A DNA stretch of 64,000 nucleotides. Origin: Halalkalibacter wakoensis JCM 9140 (GTDB taxonomy: Bacteria; Bacillota; Bacilli; Bacillales; Bacillaceae_D). Of this stretch, positions 53,879 through 63,979 are shown one piece after another. The stretch's first letter is position 1. Every line of letters starts with the position of its first letter. The stretch is taken from the NCBI RefSeq assembly GCF_000513095.1, contig NZ_BAUT01000014.1, forward strand, positions 1 through 64,000, read 5' to 3'. A program made the position numbers and the translations under genes. The notes under the pieces were generated by a model. That model was not told the origin of the DNA and made no database searches. It saw nothing but the letters and a program-made list of their open reading frames with translations.

Positions 53879-54697
53879 AATGGCTTGAGGCTTTGTTACG
53901 GTAGCTAGAGGGGATAATTGATCAATCCCGCTTAATAATGCACGAGCTTGATGGGCATCTGAGCCATAAACTAATGGAATAGAAAGGTCAATCGCTTTTT
54001 TAATGATTTGTTCAGGAGGATAGGGCTCTTTGCATAATGGCTTGATACACCCAGCGCCATTGTAATCGAGTTCATATCCTTTTTTCTTGATTCCAGTCAA
54101 AATCGTCATTGTTTCATCGTAAAAATCGTTTTTGACCGGGAATTTTTTTTGGAACTTGCTCGCAAGTGTCATATGGCCAATTCGTTTTGGTTTATAGACA
54201 CCTAGATCCACCTGTACGGATTGCAGAACAGCCTCATAATAACGCTTGTATACAGCCTCTACAGAACCAAGCTCAATACTAGCCTCTTCAAAAACTTCAG
54301 GACTATAATCAATGCAGACATACCGGTCGTTTAACTGTAAAAAATGAACAGATAAAATGCTGTCATCTAGCTGTGGCCCTACCTCATTTAACAATTCAAT
54401 TGTCTCTTTTTCAAATCCAGCAATATAATCAACTTCTAGTCCCACGTAGATGTTTAAGTGATTACGATAGTAACGTTTTAATGCATTTACTTCTGAAATA
54501 TACCTTGATAAATCTTCCCACTTCATCCCACTGTCTTGTAAAGGGGTAGGATCAGTAAAGGAACGAGGAAGTGGGGCATGCTCAGTGAACGTAATTCCTT
54601 GTATATTGGATGCGATAGCTTGTTCACAATATTTTTCAAATGAATCGTTTGTCCCATGCGGACAGAATGGACTATGTATATGACCGTCGTGTATCAT
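53873..54697 (-). CDS. hisJ: Histidinol-phosphatase, PHP family
   Basis: A 274-residue PHP-domain phosphatase that makes L-histidinol from its phosphate. Metal ligands: DGHIHSPFCPHG (4-15), TFTEHAPLPRSF, the LGLEVDYI-type GLEVDYIAGFE segment, LSVHFL and the late YGSDAHQARAL. ATG 54697 follows a GGGGGG site; 17 upstream in-frame codons are disregarded. Overlaps refZ tail-to-tail by 6 bp. Isolated from other his genes, as in B. subtilis. Confidence 0.9.
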   Translation of the reverse strand: MIHDGHIHSPFCPHGTNDSFEKYCEQAIASNIQGITFTEHAPLPRSFTDPTPLQDSGMKWEDLSRYISEVNALKRYYRNHLNIYVGLEVDYIAGFEKETIELLNEVGPQLDDSILSVHFLQLNDRYVCIDYSPEVFEEASIELGSVEAVYKRYYEAVLQSVQVDLGVYKPKRIGHMTLASKFQKKFPVKNDFYDETMTILTGIKKKGYELDYNGAGCIKPLCKEPYPPEQIIKKAIDLSIPLVYGSDAHQARALLSGIDQLSPLATVTKPQAIL

Positions 54698-54941
54698 TAT
54701 TTCCCCCCCAACGTTGGTAAAAGCGAGTTTCTTAAATCTAATTTTCATTTTAAAAAAACTATGAATTTAAAGCTTATTAATTGAATACAAACTAGCCATT
54801 TCATGGTATCATAGAAACTATCGAAATCGTAAAAATCTTAGACAAATTTGTCAAAAATAGAGGATTTTTGTTTTTTTTGCCGAAACAACAAGAAGCTAAA
54901 TTTGAATGGACAGACTATTGAGCAAAGAAGGGAGTCCTCAT

Positions 54942-56633
54942 ATGCTTTATTATTTCATATATATATTAATAGCTTTCATTGCTATTTTCATACTTATTAG
55001 TTCGATTATGAGAAAACGAATTTACAAAGAAGTCGATCGACTTGAGGATTGGAAAAATGGGATTTTGAATCGAGATATCCCGGATGAGATTGGCAAGGTA
55101 AAGCATTTGCACATGTCGGGCCAGACAGAAGAGAAATTTGAAACATGGAAAAATGAATGGGATGAAATTGTCGGAGGCATCTTGCCAGATATTGAAGAGA
55201 AGTTGTTCGATATTGAGGACTTTGCGGCGAAAAATCGATTTAACAAAGCAAAGCAGCAGCTCGAATTAACGGACAAACGTTTAACGAGTATTGAAGAGCA
55301 AATTAAAACATTGTTAGAAGATGTTCACGGGCTTGTCCAAAGTGAAGAGCAAAATCGCTCTGAAATTGACGTAGTTCGTGTTGCTTATAAGGAGTTATGC
55401 TCGGCTATTACAAAGAAACGTGGATCTTTAGGACCTGGATTAGTAGCGTTTGATAAAGATGTCGATAAAGTGAATCAATTGCTTGAACAATTTGATCAAG
55501 CTACAGCAGATGGAAGTTATTTAAGTGCAAGGGAATTTCTTGTCGAAGCACAAGAATTAATAGCCCGTGTCGAGACATTGTTAGATGAGTACCCGAAATT
55601 ACTTGTTCAAGTAGAAACAAAAATTCCAGCTGAAATAAAAGAAATTCGCGATGGAATGGTAGAAATGGAAAAAGCAGGTTATCAGCTTGAACCATTTTCT
55701 CTTCTTTCTCGCATCGAAGTTATGGAACAGGAATTGGTTAAGATTAAAGAGGCCCTTGTCGTTCTGGATTGTGATGGAGTAGAAGATCAACTTCTTGATT
55801 TGTCAAATCGACTTGAACAGCTATATGACACGTTAGAGTATGAAGTTGAATCAAAACAGTATGTCCAATCGAAATTGGTTGAATTAGCTAATCAGGTGGA
55901 AGAAAACCAAGAGAAAGTAGAACAGTTGGCTTCTGAAACCGTTGATGTTCAAAAAAGTTATTTTGTGTCAAAGGAACAACTAAATGCACAAAAGCAAATA
56001 AAGGAACAAGCTCATGATTTGACGAATCAGTTATTTGTTTTATCAGATGCAGCCGATCATCAAAAACAAACGTACACATCTATCCGTGAAATGGTCGATC
56101 TGTGGCAAAATGATATGAACAAGCTAGCAGGTGAAATTGAATCTGAAAAAGAAACATTGTTCGCTTTAAGAGAAGATGAACTAAAGGCTAAAGAAACGAT
56201 ACAATCTTTAAAACAAATCATTCTAGAAACCCATCGAACGATTAAGAAAAGCAACATCCCGGGATTGCCAGAGCATGCATTGCTTCAATTGGAAAGTGCA
56301 GAAGAGGCATTAATGCGGGCAACAGAGCAACTTTCTGAAATCCCACTTGAACTTGGACGTGTGACTGTTCTTGTGCAAGAAGCTGAATCGATCGTTAAGA
56401 AAAACCAAGAATCTGTCTTCCATTTAGTGGAACAAGCGGATTTAGCAGAATTGGTTATTCAATATGGGAATCGTTTTCGCAGTCGCTCACAAGAAGTAGC
56501 CAATGGATTGCTAGAAGCTGAATTACGCTTTAGACAATATGAGTACGAAGAAGCACTAGAGTGTGCTCTTCAAGCGGTTGAAAAATATGAACCAAATGTA
56601 TTGGAGATTGTCAAAGGATATATGCCAGTATAG
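54942..56633 (+). CDS. ezrA: Septation ring formation regulator EzrA
   Basis: A 563-residue protein with one N-terminal membrane helix (YYFIYILIAFIAIFILISSI, 3-22; cytoplasmic bulk) and long spectrin-like coiled-coil repeats. EzrA binds FtsZ and prevents extra polar Z rings. ATG 54942 has AAGGGAG upstream; 12 in-frame codons before it are leader. Length is within one residue of B. subtilis EzrA. A terminator follows. Confidence 0.94.
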   Translation: MLYYFIYILIAFIAIFILISSIMRKRIYKEVDRLEDWKNGILNRDIPDEIGKVKHLHMSGQTEEKFETWKNEWDEIVGGILPDIEEKLFDIEDFAAKNRFNKAKQQLELTDKRLTSIEEQIKTLLEDVHGLVQSEEQNRSEIDVVRVAYKELCSAITKKRGSLGPGLVAFDKDVDKVNQLLEQFDQATADGSYLSAREFLVEAQELIARVETLLDEYPKLLVQVETKIPAEIKEIRDGMVEMEKAGYQLEPFSLLSRIEVMEQELVKIKEALVVLDCDGVEDQLLDLSNRLEQLYDTLEYEVESKQYVQSKLVELANQVEENQEKVEQLASETVDVQKSYFVSKEQLNAQKQIKEQAHDLTNQLFVLSDAADHQKQTYTSIREMVDLWQNDMNKLAGEIESEKETLFALREDELKAKETIQSLKQIILETHRTIKKSNIPGLPEHALLQLESAEEALMRATEQLSEIPLELGRVTVLVQEAESIVKKNQESVFHLVEQADLAELVIQYGNRFRSRSQEVANGLLEAELRFRQYEYEEALECALQAVEKYEPNVLEIVKGYMPV

Positions 56634-56643
56634 GAACAAAGCA

Positions 56644-56692
56644 GGGCTGCTGCTAGAAGGTGATACATAACCTTTTAGTAGCAGCCCTTTTT
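56644..56692 (+). terminator. ezrA terminator
   Basis: GGGCTGCT..CTA.AAGG pairs with CCTT.TAG.AGCAGCCC, followed by five T. Confidence 0.88.
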
Positions 56693-56804
56693 AATGGAGC
56701 AGTGAATAACTGGCAATCTACATAATATACCTTGTTATTTAAGGATTTTGTGCTAACATATATGGGTGCGTAGAACGATAATGAGTCATGGGAGGGAGTA
56801 TGCG

Positions 56805-57941
56805 ATGATATATTTAGATAATTCCGCAACGACCAAACCGTATAAAGAAGTAGTGGAAGCCTATGCAACAGTTGCATCAACTTATTTTGGAAATCCATCT
56901 TCTCTTCATACATTAGGATTGCAAGCAGAAAAATTAATTGGGGAATCAAGAACTCGAATTGCTCAAATTCTTAACATAAAATCAAGTGAGATCATTTTTA
57001 CTTCTGGTGGAACAGAAGGGAACAATATTGCGATTAAAGGAACGGCTTATTCCAAAAAAAGCAGAGGCAAACATCTTATTACAACAACGATTGAACATCC
57101 ATCGGTGTTTGAAGCTTTTTCACAGCTTGAAACAGAAGGGTTCGATGTAACGTATATACCTGTAGATCAGCAAGGTCAAATAAAGGTTCGTGACTTAGAA
57201 AAGGCTATTCGTCCTGATACGACTCTTGTATCGATGATTCATGTTAACAATGAAACGGGAAGTATTTCTCCTATTGAAGAGACAGGAGAACTGCTGAAGA
57301 AATTCCCACACGTTCTTTTCCACGTTGATCATGTTCAAGGCGTCTCAAAAGTTCCTCTTGATTTGAAAAAAGCAGGTGTAGACTTATGTACGTTTTCAGC
57401 TCATAAGTTTCATGGAATGAAAGGAAATGGCCTTCTATATGTAAGAGAAGGTGTGAAGATAGCGCCCCTTTTTCATGGAGGAGAACAAGAACATCGTGTA
57501 AGAGCTGGTACGGAAAATGTCGCAGGAATTGTTGCAATGGCAAAAGCGTTACGCTTAGCTGTTGAGAAAGACACTAGCCATTTGGACGAATTGAGAGCGT
57601 ATCTGACTGAACAGCTGACTTCATTAGAAGGTATCCAGCTAAATAGTCCAGCCCAAAACGCTGCTCCGCATATTGTGAATTTTTCCGTACCTGGTACCAA
57701 ACCAGAAGTGCTCGTCCAATCGCTGACCAAATCAGAGATCTATGTATCAACAAAATCGGCCTGTTCATCAAAGTTATCAGAACCAAGTCGCGTGCTCCTA
57801 GCAATGGGATTAGGTGAGAAAGTGGCGAGCTCTGGTGTTCGCGTTAGTTTTTCAAATGAAACGACGAAAGAAGAAATTAATCAACTGATGATTCAGTTAA
57901 AACGAATTGTACCGCAATTATTGGAGGTAGTTCATTCATGA
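56805..57941 (+). CDS. nifZ: Cysteine desulfurase NifZ
   Basis: A 378-residue NifS/IscS-class PLP enzyme that removes sulfur from cysteine. It opens [16 protein letters not shown], the PLP Lys is in [13 protein letters not shown] (about 201) and the persulfide Cys is in TKSACSSKL (about 320). In B. subtilis NifZ is the dedicated sulfur donor of ThiI. Start at ATG 56805 behind GGGAGGG; overlaps thiI by 4 bp (ATGA), supporting that pairing. Confidence 0.92.
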   Translation: MIYLDNSATTKPYKEVVEAYATVASTYFGNPSSLHTLGLQAEKLIGESRTRIAQILNIKSSEIIFTSGGTEGNNIAIKGTAYSKKSRGKHLITTTIEHPSVFEAFSQLETEGFDVTYIPVDQQGQIKVRDLEKAIRPDTTLVSMIHVNNETGSISPIEETGELLKKFPHVLFHVDHVQGVSKVPLDLKKAGVDLCTFSAHKFHGMKGNGLLYVREGVKIAPLFHGGEQEHRVRAGTENVAGIVAMAKALRLAVEKDTSHLDELRAYLTEQLTSLEGIQLNSPAQNAAPHIVNFSVPGTKPEVLVQSLTKSEIYVSTKSACSSKLSEPSRVLLAMGLGEKVASSGVRVSFSNETTKEEINQLMIQLKRIVPQLLEVVHS

Positions 57942-59137
57942 CATATGAACATATACTTGTTCGATTTGGAGAAATAGCATTAAAAGGGAAAAACCGTTCT
58001 ATTTTTGAAAAACAATTACAGCAAAATATAAAAATGAGTCTCAAAGCGTCTCCTAACTTAAAAATAAAACGAACGTATGGACGGATTGTGATTGAACTAA
58101 ATGGTGAAAGTCATGAAGCAGTTGTTGAAAAGCTAAAAGATATTTTTGGGATTCATTCGTTTAGCCTTGCCATCAAAGTTGAAAATGATCTTGAAGAGAT
58201 AAAAAAAGCAGCACTAACGGTTTTAGAGGACCATGATCATGTGAAAACATTTAAAATAACTGGAAAACGAGCGTACAAACCTTTTCATCTTGATTCTATG
58301 CAAATCAATCGTGAAGTAGGTGGGTATGTTTTAGCGCATGCAAATGGAGTGAAAGTAGATGTTCATAATCCAGATGTTGATATTCGGGTGGAAGTGCGTG
58401 AGACAGCAACGTATGTAACATCTGGTTTTTATGAAGGAGCAGGTGGACTTCCAGTTGGTACGAGTGGAAAAGTACTCTTGCTGTTATCTGGTGGAATTGA
58501 CAGCCCAGTTGCAGGATATTTAACGATGAAACGTGGAGCTAAAATTGAGGCTGTTCACTTTCATAGCCCACCATACACAAATGAGCGTGCCAAACAAAAG
58601 GTCATTGATCTCGCCAAATCATTAACGAAATTCGGCAGCAGTGTTGTACTTCATTTAGTTCCGTTTACAGATATTCAAATGCATCTTCATAAGAATATAC
58701 CGAGCAACTTGCAAATGACGATCATGAGAAGGGTTATGCTTCGTATAAGTGAAAAAATTGCAAATGAGCGTAAAATACTGGCTCTTGCAACAGGAGAAAG
58801 CCTTGGACAAGTAGCAAGCCAAACGTTGCATAGCATGAATACGATTAACGAAGTGACGAACTTGCCAATCATTCGTCCATTGATTACAATGGACAAGCTA
58901 GAAGTAATCGATATTGCAAAGAAAATCGATACGTACGAAACGTCTATCTTGCCTTTTGAAGATTGTTGTACGATTTTTCTTCCGCCTGATTCAAAAACAA
59001 GACCGAAAAGAGACCAGGCTAATAAAGTTGAGCAATTCATTGACGTTGATCAATATGTGAACGATGCAGTGGAGAAGACAGAGAAATTACACCTAACAAG
59101 TGCAACAGTTAATAAAGAAATAGACGATCTTTTCTAG
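57938..59137 (+). CDS. thiI: tRNA 4-thiouridine synthase / thiamine sulfurtransferase ThiI
   Basis: A 399-residue enzyme that makes s4U8 in tRNA and aids thiamine thiazole synthesis. N-terminal ferredoxin-like and THUMP domains (about 1-165) precede a PP-loop ATPase with [15 protein letters not shown] (about 182-196) and [14 protein letters not shown]. No rhodanese domain is present, as in other bacilli, so sulfur must come from NifZ encoded just upstream. Confidence 0.95.
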   Translation: MTYEHILVRFGEIALKGKNRSIFEKQLQQNIKMSLKASPNLKIKRTYGRIVIELNGESHEAVVEKLKDIFGIHSFSLAIKVENDLEEIKKAALTVLEDHDHVKTFKITGKRAYKPFHLDSMQINREVGGYVLAHANGVKVDVHNPDVDIRVEVRETATYVTSGFYEGAGGLPVGTSGKVLLLLSGGIDSPVAGYLTMKRGAKIEAVHFHSPPYTNERAKQKVIDLAKSLTKFGSSVVLHLVPFTDIQMHLHKNIPSNLQMTIMRRVMLRISEKIANERKILALATGESLGQVASQTLHSMNTINEVTNLPIIRPLITMDKLEVIDIAKKIDTYETSILPFEDCCTIFLPPDSKTRPKRDQANKVEQFIDVDQYVNDAVEKTEKLHLTSATVNKEIDDLF

Positions 59138-59176
59138 GCTTATTTCATATTCTCACAAATTACCAGTTACGTTTTT

Positions 59177-59206
59177 GCATGTTTTTAGCCTCTCCTACTC
59201 ATTCTA
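59177..59206 (+). promoter_or_regulatory. Sigma-G promoter of the SASP gene
   Basis: GCATG (59177-59181), an 18-bp spacer and CATTCTA (59200-59206) fit the sigma-G consensus GHATR-N18-CATnnTA. It lies 24 bp before the start codon, giving forespore expression. Confidence 0.85.
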
Positions 59207-59230
59207 TGAGTACAGAAGGAGGTGAGAAAC

Positions 59231-59440
59231 ATGGCAAGCAACAACAGCGGTAATTCAAACCAGCTTCTTGTACCTGGTGTACAACAAGCTTTAGATCAAA
59301 TGAAGTATGAAATCGCTTCTGAATTTGGTGTTCAACTTGGAGCAGATGCTACTTCTCGTGCTAACGGTTCTGTTGGTGGTGAGATCACAAAGCGTCTAGT
59401 GCAAATGGCTGAACAACAAATGGGTGGAAGCATCCAGTAA
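59231..59440 (+). CDS. sspA: Alpha/beta-type small acid-soluble spore protein
   Basis: A 69-residue SASP that coats spore DNA and protects it from UV and heat. The GPR protease site region YEIASEFGV and the C-terminal DNA-binding block [15 protein letters not shown] are characteristic. ATG 59231 has AGAAGGAGGTG upstream; three in-frame codons before it lie in that site. Preceded by a sigma-G promoter. In B. subtilis sspA sits in the same place after thiI. Confidence 0.95.
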   Translation: MASNNSGNSNQLLVPGVQQALDQMKYEIASEFGVQLGADATSRANGSVGGEITKRLVQMAEQQMGGSIQ

Positions 59441-59459
59441 TTAGATATATGATGGCTTG

Positions 59460-59490
59460 GAGAAGGGTGTTCAACACCCTTCTCTTCTTT
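59460..59490 (+). terminator. SASP gene terminator
   Basis: GAGAAGGGTGT pairs perfectly with ACACCCTTCTC around a 3-nt loop, followed by a T-rich tract. Confidence 0.9.
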
Positions 59491-59596
59491 TTGCTTTATT
59501 TGAAATATGACGTGGAATCATACACAATAACAATAGATGTTAACATGGTTACATAAAACTGTCGTTTAATTAGGTGAAATGTTGAGGAGGAACGTT

Positions 59597-61186
59597 ATGG
59601 GAACTTTATGGTTTAATGGGACATTTTTCACAATGGAAGAAGAAGGAGAAACAATTTCAGCTGTTTATATTAAAGACGGGTTCATTGAAGGGACCGGAAA
59701 CAAAGAGCAATTGGAAGAGCGCTATGGGAGACTCATCACAAAAAAGATTAACCTACAAGGTGCGTTTGTTTATCCAGGCTTTGTTGATAGCCACTTACAT
59801 ATTATCGGTCATGGAGAAAAGTTAATTCGACTCGATTTATCCGACGTAGAACAGGCAGAAGAAATGAAGCAATTATTAGAAGCAAAATACAAAGAAACAA
59901 CTAAAAATCAATGGCTGTTCGGTGATGGTTGGAATGAGAACAATTTTCCTGATAGAAAGATCTTCCATCGATCTGAGCTAGATGAGATTGCTCCAGATAC
60001 GCCGATGTTTTTAACTCGAGTATGTCGACATGCCGCACTCGTAAATACAAAAGCTTTAAAATTAGCGGGAATAACAAAAGACACCGAAGACCCTGTTGGT
60101 GGTGTCATTGTTAGAGATAATCAAGGTGAGCCAACAGGATTTCTGCTTGATACAGCAGCGGATTTAGTAAAAGAAGTCATTCCGGATGTCACAAATGAAT
60201 ATGTGGCTCAGGCTCTAGGTTTGGCAATCCATGACTTGTTTCGAGTTGGATTAGTAGGTGGTCATACGGAAGATCTCCATTATTATAATGGTTTTAAACA
60301 AACGTTTGATCAATTTAAAAACATAATTGACGGCGAGGAGATAAAGTTTCGAGCACATCTTCTTGTCCATCATGAAGCAACACCTGAAATGGAACGAGAA
60401 GGGTATAAAACAGGTGAGGTAACCCCATTTCTAGAACTTGGTGCAATGAAGATATTTGCCGATGGTGCCCTTGGAGGAAGAACGGCATACTTACAGAGCC
60501 CTTACACAGATGATCCATCCATATCTGGTGTGGCGATTCATTCACAAGAAAGTTTAGAAAACCTTTTAAAACAAGCCCGTGAAAAAGAGAGTCCAGTTGC
60601 AATTCATACTATAGGAGACGCAGCACTTAACATGGCTTTAACAGCTTTAGAAAAGCACCCACTTTTAAAAGGGCGAGATCGTTTAATACATGTACAAGTT
60701 GTAGATGATACTTTAATTGAAAGAATGAAAAAGCTGCCAGTCATTCTTGATTTACAACCAAGATTTGTTGCTTCTGATTTCCCGTGGGTTATGGAACGTT
60801 TAGGGGAAGAACGAATCAAACAATCCTTCGCATGGAAGACGCTTCTTCATCATGGCTTACACTGTGCAGGGGGTTCTGATGCACCGATTGAGCCAGTAGA
60901 TCCATTGCTTGGAATCCACGCCGCCATTACAAGAAAACGAATAGGCGAAGATCATAACGGATATTTACCAGAGCAAAAACTGACTCCATATGAAGCTGTA
61001 CAATTGTTCACATCAGGAAGCGCATTCGCCATTGAAAAAGAACACGAAAGAGGAAAAATCACAAAAGGATACGTCGCCGATTTTACCGTCCTTGACCAAA
61101 ACATATTCACAATTGACCCAGACGACATACTCGAAACAAATGTACTAATGACCGTTGTTGACAACACGATTATGTATCAAAAATAA
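59597..61186 (+). CDS. ytcJ: YtcJ-like amidohydrolase
   Basis: A 529-residue metal-dependent hydrolase of the amidohydrolase 3 family. Motifs: the metal-binding HxH in PGFVDSHLHIIGHG, the MKIFADGALGGRT segment, AIHTIGDAALN (third His), LIHVQVVDD and a late GGSDAPIEPVDP with the catalytic Asp, then GYVADFTVLDQN. The substrate is not known; B. subtilis YtcJ has the same length. ATG 59597 follows GAGGAGG; six upstream codons overlap that site. Confidence 0.88.
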   Translation: MGTLWFNGTFFTMEEEGETISAVYIKDGFIEGTGNKEQLEERYGRLITKKINLQGAFVYPGFVDSHLHIIGHGEKLIRLDLSDVEQAEEMKQLLEAKYKETTKNQWLFGDGWNENNFPDRKIFHRSELDEIAPDTPMFLTRVCRHAALVNTKALKLAGITKDTEDPVGGVIVRDNQGEPTGFLLDTAADLVKEVIPDVTNEYVAQALGLAIHDLFRVGLVGGHTEDLHYYNGFKQTFDQFKNIIDGEEIKFRAHLLVHHEATPEMEREGYKTGEVTPFLELGAMKIFADGALGGRTAYLQSPYTDDPSISGVAIHSQESLENLLKQAREKESPVAIHTIGDAALNMALTALEKHPLLKGRDRLIHVQVVDDTLIERMKKLPVILDLQPRFVASDFPWVMERLGEERIKQSFAWKTLLHHGLHCAGGSDAPIEPVDPLLGIHAAITRKRIGEDHNGYLPEQKLTPYEAVQLFTSGSAFAIEKEHERGKITKGYVADFTVLDQNIFTIDPDDILETNVLMTVVDNTIMYQK

Positions 61187-61194
61187 CGAAGAAT

Positions 61195-61243
61195 GGAGCT
61201 GTCCAAGGTTATGAAAACAACCTTTGAGAACAGCTCCTTTTTT
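61195..61243 (+). terminator. ytcJ terminator
   Basis: GGAGCTGT.CAAGGTT pairs with AACCTTTG..ACAGCTCC, then six T. Confidence 0.88.
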
Positions 61244-61285
61244 ATCTATTCGGTGTCTAAAAGGATATACATAGGATTTCCTTAA

Positions 61286-61456
61286 GATTGTTGCTCTGAA
61301 GAAGGTTCCTTCTCATAGTGAAATGGAGCGAAAGTCACTCGACTCCTGCGGGAAATAGAGGTAGGGGCGAGACCCCACAGGCGTAGCCGAGGAGGCTCGC
61401 CACCTCCCCGCGGAAAGCGAGTGGCTGTAGCGCAATGGAACGAATATAGGAAGAAC
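61286..61456 (+). repeat. Type-A GC-rich dispersed repeat, best-preserved copy
   Basis: The core 61320-61446 matches 10711-10836 in reverse orientation almost base for base; the left flank GATTGTTGCTCTGA is shared with 16676. It lies between ytcJ and the end of nadK2. No coding signature. Confidence 0.88.
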
Positions 61457-61485
61457 AACATACCCAAAAAAGGTTTTATTCAATT

Positions 61486-62286
61486 CTATTTTATAAAATT
61501 ACGCTGTACTTTCTCCCAAAACGAATTGTTTTTTAATTTTAGTACTTTAATCGATTGTTCAGCTAACTGAAGTTTTAATTGCTTTGCATGCCTAATACTA
61601 AGGGCTTCATTATCCACACCGATAATAGGATGATCATTGCCATCCTGAACGACTTTTAATGTTAGCGTACGGTCTTGTCCAAGAAGAAACGATGTTCCTA
61701 ATGTACGATATTCATTGTTGTTCAATGAGGCAATTTCACTTACTTGTAGTGATAAAAGCGTTGGGTCTACAACCGCACCATTTACAGACATGTTATAAGC
61801 CGTACTTCCAGTAGGGGTCGAAACGATCATTCCGTCTCCGCGGAACGTTTCAAAATGTAAATCATCAATGAAAACATCGATTACAAACGTTTTGATTACA
61901 TTGGAGCGTATAGAACACTCATTTAAGCAATAAAACGGTTTTTCATTATCAACAGTCACTTTTAAAATTGGATAACGGCGTACTTCGACTTCCTCATTTT
62001 GTAAGGCATGAATCATTTGCTTCATGTCCTGAATTGAAAAGTCTGTATAAAATCCGAGAGAATCAGTACTAACTCCAACATAAAGGCAATCTTGTTTAAA
62101 TCCTGTCTTTCTAGTTGCTTGTAAGAAAGCATTATCTCCACCAATACTAGCGATGATATTTGCTTCTTCTACATTTGTAACGAGAGTAAAGTTGTTTTCT
62201 TCAGCTAGTGCTTTTAAAGGATTTACAAGTTCTTCCATTTCATTTGTGCGTTTATAAGATAAATACAAGTTCGTTCTTGATGACAC
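61486..62286 (-). CDS. nadK2: NAD kinase 2
   Basis: A 266-residue NAD kinase making NADP. The GGD motif lies in IASIGGDNAFLQA, followed by the DCLYVGV strand, NECSIRS (the conserved NE/NDA region) and TPTGSTAYNMS. B. subtilis has two NAD kinases; this is the YtdI/PpnKB type by place and size (267). GTG 62286 is preferred, since GAGAGGATGA lies upstream; ATG 62295 is directly abutted by that site. Confidence 0.9.
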   Translation of the reverse strand: MSSRTNLYLSYKRTNEMEELVNPLKALAEENNFTLVTNVEEANIIASIGGDNAFLQATRKTGFKQDCLYVGVSTDSLGFYTDFSIQDMKQMIHALQNEEVEVRRYPILKVTVDNEKPFYCLNECSIRSNVIKTFVIDVFIDDLHFETFRGDGMIVSTPTGSTAYNMSVNGAVVDPTLLSLQVSEIASLNNNEYRTLGTSFLLGQDRTLTLKVVQDGNDHPIIGVDNEALSIRHAKQLKLQLAEQSIKVLKLKNNSFWEKVQRNFIK

Positions 62287-62384
62287 ACGACTCATCCTCT
62301 CTAATGTTCTTTTATCAATTTTATGTTATCATAACCATTGTTTAGGAAAAAGAAACGAAAAATTGAACGTAGAGGAGTGAGGGG

Positions 62385-63377
62385 ATGAGTCGAAAGCGGT
62401 GGTTGGCGTTAATTGCCGTAGCAATGCTACTAGTTGCGTCTCTTGCAGTGAATGCAGTTACAGCAATGATTTTCTCTAATACAAGTTCTTTTATGGGTGC
62501 GCCTGGTCAAGATTGGACGGAACATCTGCTTGAATCTGGAGATGAATTTGGAGGATCAATTGTTGTTCTAGAAATAAATGGAGCTATTCAAGATACGGGA
62601 GATGGTGGATTTTTTGCTCCAACAGGTTATAGGCATCAAATGTTCTTATCTCAGATTGAACACGCTGGGAAAAATCCGAATGTTGAGGGAATCATTATTC
62701 GTGTGAATACCCCTGGTGGTGGCGTTGTTGAAAGTGCTGAAATTCATGAGAAGATAGTTGAAGCGCAAACGGAATATGACAAGCCTGTTTACGTGTCTAT
62801 GGGCAGTATGGCCGCTTCAGGTGGATACTACATAGCGGCTCCAGCGGATAAAATTGTGGCTAGCCCTCAAACGATTACCGGTTCCATTGGGGTGATCATG
62901 GAATCCATTAATGTAACAGAACTTGCAGAAAATTATGGTGTAAGAGTTAACACGATTAAAAGTGGCCCTTACAAAGATATTATGTCAGCAACGAGAGAAA
63001 TGACAGAAGACGATCGTGCTATTCTTCAGTCGTTAATAGATGAGTCGTATGATGAATTTGTTCGAGTTATTGCAGAAGGTCGTAATATGACGGAAGCAGA
63101 AGTTCGAACTGTTGGTGATGGCCGTATCTATAGCGGAAATCAAGCTTTAGAATTAAATTTAGTTGATGAATTAGGAAGTTTAGATGATACCATCACTTTG
63201 ATGCGAGAACATGTTGGACATTTTGACGTCATTCAATATGAACCACATTTGGGATTGCCAGGATTCCTATCCTTATCATTGAAGCAATTGGTAAGTGGTA
63301 CGGGTGAACTAGCAACACTTGAACGCATTCTTTCGACCAACCGTTCACCAAGTTTAAAATACATTTACACAGATTAA
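62385..63377 (+). CDS. sppA: Signal peptide peptidase SppA
   Basis: A 330-residue membrane-anchored S49 serine protease that degrades cleaved signal peptides. One N-terminal helix (LALIAVAMLLVASLAVNAVT) is followed by the protease domain: nucleophile Ser (about 144) in MGSMAASGGYY, general base Lys (about 196) in IKSGPYKDIMS, and IIRVNTPGGGVVESAEI. Oligomeric dome enzyme in B. subtilis. GAGGAGTGAGG precedes the start. Confidence 0.94.
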   Translation: MSRKRWLALIAVAMLLVASLAVNAVTAMIFSNTSSFMGAPGQDWTEHLLESGDEFGGSIVVLEINGAIQDTGDGGFFAPTGYRHQMFLSQIEHAGKNPNVEGIIIRVNTPGGGVVESAEIHEKIVEAQTEYDKPVYVSMGSMAASGGYYIAAPADKIVASPQTITGSIGVIMESINVTELAENYGVRVNTIKSGPYKDIMSATREMTEDDRAILQSLIDESYDEFVRVIAEGRNMTEAEVRTVGDGRIYSGNQALELNLVDELGSLDDTITLMREHVGHFDVIQYEPHLGLPGFLSLSLKQLVSGTGELATLERILSTNRSPSLKYIYTD

Positions 63378-63389
63378 GGGGGAAAGACA

Positions 63390-63979
63390 ATGAGTCAGGT
63401 AGTGGAACCGTCACCGTCATTGCACACAAAACGAAAACGTGTTGTCAATGGCCGCTTGCGTCATCGTATGATTCAAGAAACTCTCCCTTCTTCTGAAGTC
63501 AGTCAAACGATACATGCGGAGAATGAAGATAAATCTTACTATTATGCAGGATTCTGGATGAGACTTTGGGCTTTTCTTCTTGATATGATTACCGTGTTCT
63601 CATTAAATGGGTTACTCGTCTATCCTCTTTTGAGATGGACAAATGGAAGTGGAGTTTTCTCCATAGGTCCATTTACGTTAGATACCATTTTGAGCGCAAT
63701 GGTTTTTTTCTTGTATTTTGCCATTATGACAAAGTTATACGGGCAGACGATTGGAAAAATGGTTATGGGACTTCGTGTACGATCGTCAAAAAATGAACCA
63801 TTAAGCTGGACACAAATTGTTTTTAGAGAAGGGTTCGGACGCTTTATTCATCAAGCTTTCTTTCTACTATATGCGATTTATCTTATGATTGCTTTTACTA
63901 AAGAAAAAAGAGGCTTCATGATATGATTGCCGATACGGTTGTCGTACATGAACGAGATGATCTGTCAGATTTTCAGTAA
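63390..63979 (+). pseudogene. yteJ: RDD-family membrane protein YteJ, frameshifted near its end
   Basis: An RDD membrane protein with three hydrophobic segments (FWMRLWAFLLDMITVF with the R/D pair, then VFFLYFAIMTKLYG, GKMVMGLRV and IHQAFFLLYAIYLMIAF). The open frame ends at 63926 with KEKRGFMI and stop, but RDD proteins typically end K-R-G-x-H-D-x-I-A-x-T-V-V. Exactly this (HDMIADTVVVHERDDLSDFQ) is present one base out of frame, ending at 63979. One lost base near 63915-63918 explains it; restored length 196. sppA-yteJ is the B. subtilis order. Confidence 0.85.
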
